A stretch of DNA of 64,000 nt from Acanthaster planci (lineage: Eukaryota > Echinodermata > Asteroidea > Valvatida > Acanthasteridae). The notes beneath the pieces were generated by a model. It had not been told where the DNA came from, did no database searches, and saw only the letters and a program-made list of their open reading frames with translations. A program made the translations under genes and the position numbers. Where the stretch lies: contig NW_019091421.1 in the NCBI RefSeq assembly GCF_001949145.1, forward strand, positions 1,092,206 to 1,156,205, in the 5' to 3' direction. Within the stretch, counting starts at the first letter, position 1. Each line of letters opens with the position of its first letter. Below, piece by piece: positions 59,396 to 64,000 of this stretch.

Positions 59396-60392
59396 ACTAT
59401 CGATTTTAACGCTGCATTTTTACAGCACCTCGGGGAAAAACACATTCATTTGGCACCTAACTTTGATTGCCGACTCGTAATTTAACTGTTGCATTTTTTG
59501 TTGTTGCGAGACCATTCGCTGTTGTTAGGTAGCTTCGTGCCGATCGTGTTATGGTCAACTAAATATTTGAACAGTTTACCGTCTCGGTGGTAACAATTAC
59601 CAGAGGTCAGAGAGAGATCAAACTACAAGGTAGTGTTCACAACTTTGTGAAATGTATTTGAGATAGGGCGACCATTTGGAATATGAAGTAATATTTGTCA
59701 ACTTGTTAATGTTTTTCATCAAGTCAGTGGCAAACATTGTGGCAAATAAAACTACCTTTTTACTGCTTGTGTCCTCTTCCATAAAGCCGGAAAATGTGTA
59801 CCTTAGGATGTACATGTATTTACCATTGTCAGTTGGCGCTCGGCTCATATATATTTTTACGACAATCCTGTCAAAACCAAGGTGTAAAATATTGAACATG
59901 TCTTTATCTTGATTAATTGTTTACTGTGAAAAGGATGGGGTCAAAGACTAGGGAAAACGTGATCAGGTGCAGCTGAATAAATTCATTTCGCCTGAACCAT
60001 GAACCCATCTAAAATTTCACAAATATCCTGGCCTTTCTAATGTTCCCACGCTGTGACTCAATGCCGGTGTGGCTTGCGACAGTTGATGTGCCATGAAATG
60101 ATAGGCTAATAACTTGAGAGCTGTTTTCATAGTTCTGTCGTGTTTTGTCTTGCACGGCACAAATCACCTCTATCAACGCGCAGTCCATCATACACGGCGT
60201 AGCAAAATGTTTCATTATTGTTGATCAACACCTTGAATGAAGCGAGCTCACGTGAAATAGTTTGGTGCAGGAGGAATAGCGTTCTAGACAGCGACAGTTC
60301 GGAGGCATACATGTACTGAGTAACGGTAGCAGTCCGTTTCACCAGATAACTTTGTAATTTAGTTCATACGTGTTCTTTTACTAGAGGACGGA

Positions 60393-60670
60393 TTACGTTA
60401 GATGGAGGTAATATACAATGGGTTTCCTTGTAGAGTTCTGCAAGCCGAGCTGTTTCTTTTTAGTCTTGGAGTGACTCCCATTGCATGCTGCAAGGTGTGT
60501 CTCCTGTTGGTGTCTGTGGTCACTGGTAACAAACCTTGCGGCTCGCCATTGGACGTTTTCAAGATTTTCTTGGTGGATTTTCTTGATATGGTTCCCATTC
60601 AAGTCTTGGTCGGACAAGTGCGAGTCTGCTTATTCCGTATGTCTAAAAGTCTTCGCCGAAGGCTTTAAAT
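60393..60670 (-). mobile_element. Non-LTR retrotransposon fragment (reverse transcriptase C-terminal side)
   Basis: Across two frames the minus strand gives LVRPRLEWEP, then LENVQWRAARFVTSDHRHQQ, a THLAACNGSH/LKRNSSACR-like stretch and NPLYITSI. These resemble the conserved region just after the reverse transcriptase domain of LINE elements (typically LEYCSPVWDP then LE.VQRRAARFV). Frameshifts and loss of flanking domains make it a dead fragment. Confidence 0.75.
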
Positions 60671-61371
60671 GGAAATCTGGTTCATTGATTGAGGTTGTTG
60701 GTCGAACGTCATGAACCTTGGATATTTCCAAAAAACCTTCACGGCACCGACTTACATTTATTTAGCCTGCGCCATAAAGCTGACAAAACCCTTAACAAAA
60801 TGCCCCACAAGACACGGTTATACATGTACATGCAGGGTGCAAGTGGCCACATAAAAACGCTAAAATTAGCTGTCAAGACTGAAAGTACCCAGTTTTGTAC
60901 AGAGCAGGGGTGCAAAAGTGCTTAAATTAACAGTGAAAATCTGTACAAAGCTGAAATCGGTCAGAAAGCTGAATTCTCCCTGCCACCCTTGCATGTGTCT
61001 ACTTACATTTCACTTTTCATAATAAAAGATCTGTTAACGATCAATCTCTCTTTCATTTCTCCCTTTTCAGATACTAATTGACTGTAACCACAGTTCCTTA
61101 GGTTGACTTAATTATAAAATGTCGGTTCCACTGTAAGGTAACTGCCATTTTAAGGTAGCCTGCGGGGCAACAAACATCAAATTCATTCACAAAAATAAAA
61201 GCAAACGGCAAGCACAGGCATCAAAAATCCAAAAGCAAACCAACTGTCAGACAACCCCTGGTGCCTGGAAAAAGGCAGATAAGACTTTCTTACAGACATA
61301 GAATTACATAAAAGGACAGCAATGAGACACAGACACCATTCAAACAATTCATCTTTTTTTGCAATTTGAAA

Positions 61372-61377
61372 TTTATT
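61372..61377 (-). terminator. Poly(A) signal AATAAA for RPL3
   Basis: Canonical AATAAA on the minus strand, 275 bases beyond the RPL3 stop codon. It fits as the 3' end signal of the gene; other signals could exist in between. Confidence 0.5.
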
Positions 61378-61651
61378 TGACTTCAGTCTCCGCAAAGCTG
61401 TTCCTTTGACAGCTGGACTGTGTTTTTCTCAGCTCCTAGTTAGTGGCTCAGGGCAAAATATTCATGTACTGGAATAACAACCACCTTATTCATGTGGCAT
61501 CTTCTGTGTACCGACAACTTGATAATGTGCTATGTGATACATCAATACTTTCACAAAAAATGCTTTATATTTTACGGTGAAACTGTGATTCATTTCTGGG
61601 AGTGAGTGTGTCAGGTGTTGTTTTCCAGAGACATGTGATGTGGCATCCTTC

Positions 61652-64000
61652 CTAGGGAGCTGTGGCCTGCTCCGCCTTGATGCGATCCTTCTTGAGCGGA
61701 CCCTGAAAATTCAGGACAGAGGAAGGAAAAAAAAATTTGGAGTTTGACTGAATTTCCGCAAAAGTTGTAGGGACAAATTTGGACAATGGCATCTAAAATG
61801 CCTTTCACAGTTGTTTGAAATGGAAGCCTGTTGACAACTAAGGGTTACCTTTTCAAACACTTGAACCAGATATTTTCAACAATTCATACTTCACTCACCA
61901 CATAATGTGGACAGAAACTGCTACCTCATACAATCTCGTGACTCATGTACAGCTCACAAAATTCAAGCCCTCGAGCAAAGCACCAATTGCCACGCCGGAC
62001 TTAACTGGGTCTTGGCGAGTTACCGTTTGAAATTGATATTCTTGGAAAAAAAAAAGAGGGCCGGTTCAGGATATTACTTCCTGCCTGATTAGGTGTGGCA
62101 TGATCACCCCAACAATACTGCAGGAGCACCTCTGAAAGAAAACTACTGTTTTCGGACACAATTACAGGCTCCGAGTTCGGGGGTAATATAAATCCCTCAG
62201 TCTGAAAGCCACTCTTAAGGTAATCACCATGAAGGTCTTCTTCTCCTCGTGGGTCTGGAAGCGGCCATGACCAAACTTGGAGGTGGTGTCGATGAACTTG
62301 AGCGAGATCTTCTCCAAGGCCTTGCGTTTGGTGTGCACCAACATGGACTGAAAGGGGAAGGTGAGGCACAAGATGTGTCACGAAGTGGAAGTTCGGATGA
62401 CAAAAGTTACGGGGGGGGGGGGTACATGGGGGGTGCAGTCAATCTTCTAATGCAGACTGAGGCCTTGCAAGACTAGAATCGTCTGAGATTCTTTGCCTGG
62501 CCCAGTCTGTTGAACAAATAACATGTCAAAGAGATAAGCATAATAGATTTGGTGTCAGAAGGAAGGCAGCATGGAATTTCACCAAGGGGTGGTCTGAATG
62601 CCAGGGCAAACTGGCACAATCCATGGCTTATCATCATTTACCACCAAGTCCAGCGTAGATCCGCTTTCAGGGAGCTGCTTAGCAACAGAATTCATTAACC
62701 CTAACACTCCTCAATCCTTCGCCTGTTGGAGGACTGAGGAGTGTTAGGGTTAAGGAAATGTTTGTGCTGAAGAAACTGAGAAGAGCACCGGTCTCTTGTA
62801 ATAGAATTTGCAAAGCAGTTTGTCTGGTAACCTGTTGCTTTTGCTGTGCTCAGTGTACTTCTCTGCTTTGCAGATCCAAGATGATCAGGTCTTGAAATAA
62901 CGCGGGACAACCGAAAAGACAGGGGCTGCTTTCAAATCTACTACTCACCTTCCGCAGCGTGATGACACGCTTCTTGGGTCCCATGATGCATCCCTTCAGC
63001 ATCAGGAAGTCATTCTTGACCTCACCGTAGTGCGGGAAGCCACCCTGTAACAGAAAAAAAACATTAACTATGACTTACGTTTAACACCTAACGCTTTCCT
63101 TCCTGCCGAGGAATTGTGGAGTGCAGTGTGTGAAAGGCGCACCAGTGAATATGCTGAATAAGCACAAAATTCACAGCGTATTGCCTGTTTCTTTCATAAA
63201 AAACCCATTCTGCAAATGCAGCTAAGCAGTAAGCACAGACGAATGGAAGACATTCCCAGTGCATCCCTATTTGCATTCTCACTGCTAGATGAGCCATGGG
63301 TCCAGACCTCGTACGCCATCACAAGACCCCATAAACCCATCACGAGACCCCATAAACCCATCACAAGACCCCATAAACCCATCACAAGACCCCATAAACC
63401 CATCACAAGACCCCATAAACCCATCACAAGACCTCCAGCCTGAATTGAAGTCACAAGCCATTCAAACGCACTGCGGCAACAGCAGTCTTTTGTCATTGTT
63501 GAACCTCTTGTTGACTAGTTTTGTGTCTGGACTTAGATGACCTTGACAGGGGTGAGATTGACCAATGATACAAATGGCTGAAAACAACTGAAAAAAGGCA
63601 CAAAGAAGCTGACCTGATGAAAATCTCCTATACTTTTGTACACAGCCAGTGAGGAAAAAAAAAAGCTGAAATCGGCTAAAAAGCTCAGAAATCTCACCCC
63701 TGCCTTAACTACAATAGCTGGATTCAGGTGGCTGCATCAACAAGATAAGCGCGATGGGAAATGGCAAGAGTGAACTCTGCCTCTGCATACTAACTATAAA
63801 AGTGGTCACCGTGGTCAAATTGATAGTTGGACCAGATTACACAGATGCAAGGTGTATAACATCAATACAGGTAGGCATGACAATACATTTAGGCTAGTGT
63901 GATGAAAATGTGTACCATAGGGTTGACACTCTTGTCAGTGATGTCAAAGTCAGTGGCGCCATTGTTCTTGATCAGCTTGCCCTCCTTCAGGTGGAAGCCC
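61652..64000 (-). CDS. RPL3: 60S ribosomal protein L3, C-terminal exons (partial)
   Basis: RPL3 (uL3) is a core protein of the large ribosomal subunit near the peptidyl transferase centre. Four coding exons on the minus strand: 63916-64000 (continues off the right edge), 62949-63044, 62228-62347 and 61652-61702, about 116 codons of the usual ~403. Visible segments are [92 protein letters not shown] and [16 protein letters not shown] before the stop. They match the family without gaps. Splice sites are canonical (acceptors after CAG; donors GTACAC, GTGAGT, GTGATT). The intron between the second and third visible exons hosts a C/D snoRNA, as vertebrate RPL3 introns do. Confidence 0.98.
61703..62227 (-). 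other. Last RPL3 intron
   Basis: Plain intron of 525 bp between ...KKTFM and GPLKK. I looked for a C/D snoRNA with box C on the minus strand and did not find one. Confidence 0.6.
62549..62647 (-). ncRNA. SNORD83: Box C/D snoRNA, SNORD83-like
   Basis: On the minus strand: terminal stem strand TTGGTG, box C ATGATGA, about 70 bases, box D CTGA, and the closing stem strand CACCAA, a perfect 6-bp pair. Directly 5' of box D is GCTGCCTTCCTT, which pairs for 12-13 bases with the conserved 18S rRNA sequence AAGGAAGGCAGC(A). By the D-plus-five rule the targeted nucleotide is the A after AAGG, corresponding to human 18S A468. That is the known target of SNORD83 (U83), which in vertebrates also lies in RPL3 introns. 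Length is about 99 nt. It should be processed from the spliced RPL3 intron and direct 2'-O-methylation by fibrillarin. Confidence 0.9.
62695..62753. repeat. Hairpin with 19-bp perfect stem in the snoRNA-bearing RPL3 intron
   Basis: TTAACCCTAACACTCCTCA at 62695-62713 is exactly complementary to 62735-62753. After one mismatch four more pairs extend the stem, leaving a loop of about 12 bases. It lies 47 bases upstream of the snoRNA in the transcript direction. It may be a small insertion or a structured RNA; nothing identifies it further. Confidence 0.75.
63317..63433. repeat. 21-bp minisatellite in an RPL3 intron
   Basis: Five full and one partial copy of CATCACAAGACCCCATAAACC, with a single G for A change in the second unit. 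The period of 21 keeps all frames open, which explains the spurious repetitive open frames on both strands here. Confidence 0.95.

Larger units (their letters stand above)
57333..61651. other. Spacer between the ankyrin gene and RPL3
   Basis: Convergent 3' regions of two genes plus about 4 kb between. ATTAAA at about 57590 is a possible poly(A) signal for the ankyrin gene. A compact YY1-plus-E2F-like cluster near 59.36-59.40 kb looks like a housekeeping promoter but no gene was found with it. A LINE fragment lies at 60393-60670. Confidence 0.5.

Noticed and set aside
62695-62753. Telomere-like repeat (TTAACCCTAAC)
   Set aside because: Only a single partial match occurs per arm; it is part of a unique hairpin, not a TTAGGG array.
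63317-63433. Possible CRISPR-like array
   Set aside because: The units are head-to-tail with no spacers, and the host is eukaryotic.
63194-63496. Repetitive protein-like frames (ITRPHKP and GLVMGLW repeats)
   Set aside because: They are translations of the 21-bp minisatellite in an RPL3 intron, not genes.

Overview
This 64 kb window is animal nuclear DNA. It has multi-exon genes with GT-AG introns, long AT-rich introns and spacers, many short inverted-repeat elements and one 135-base run of N. The gene content is deuterostome-like. The abundance of ACATGTA palindromes and a family of small elements ending near TTTCATGGAGCTGCTTA suggest a marine invertebrate, perhaps a sea star or another echinoderm. 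That is a guess from impression, not a test.

Layout. On the minus strand, reading rightward: the first coding exon of a protein disulfide isomerase (1-129, continuing off the left edge; P4HB by context); a complete five-coding-exon Rho GDP-dissociation inhibitor gene (5723-13630, 198 aa); a second complete RhoGDI gene with the same intron positions and phases (26793-38604, 200 aa); and a complete six-coding-exon mRNA-export adaptor gene ALYREF/THOC4 (47547-54322, 265 aa). A single-exon ankyrin gene resembling ANKRD34 lies on the plus strand (55680-57332, 550 aa), head to head with ALYREF. The 3' half of ribosomal protein L3 is on the minus strand at 61652-64000 and runs off the right edge. 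An RPL3 intron carries a box C/D snoRNA that fits SNORD83.

P4HB, ARHGDIA and ALYREF are also consecutive and co-oriented on human 17q25.3, so the left 54 kb appears to be an ancient conserved block in which RhoGDI has been duplicated in tandem. The genes do not form one pathway. They cover ER protein folding, Rho GTPase recycling, mRNA export and translation, which are all housekeeping roles.

The non-coding space is full of transposon debris. The most notable piece is a decayed plus-strand gene at about 28.36-31.84 kb, inside the last intron of the second RhoGDI gene. Its start carries zinc-binding motifs of the kind found in the N-terminal region of RAG1, followed by a RING-like motif. Other elements include a Tc1-like transposon split by a hAT-like insertion with an 8-bp target-site duplication, a tRNA-derived SINE in a large foldback, many MITE-like inverted repeats, a LINE fragment and several tandem repeats. 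No viral gene, toxin gene or CRISPR array was recognised.
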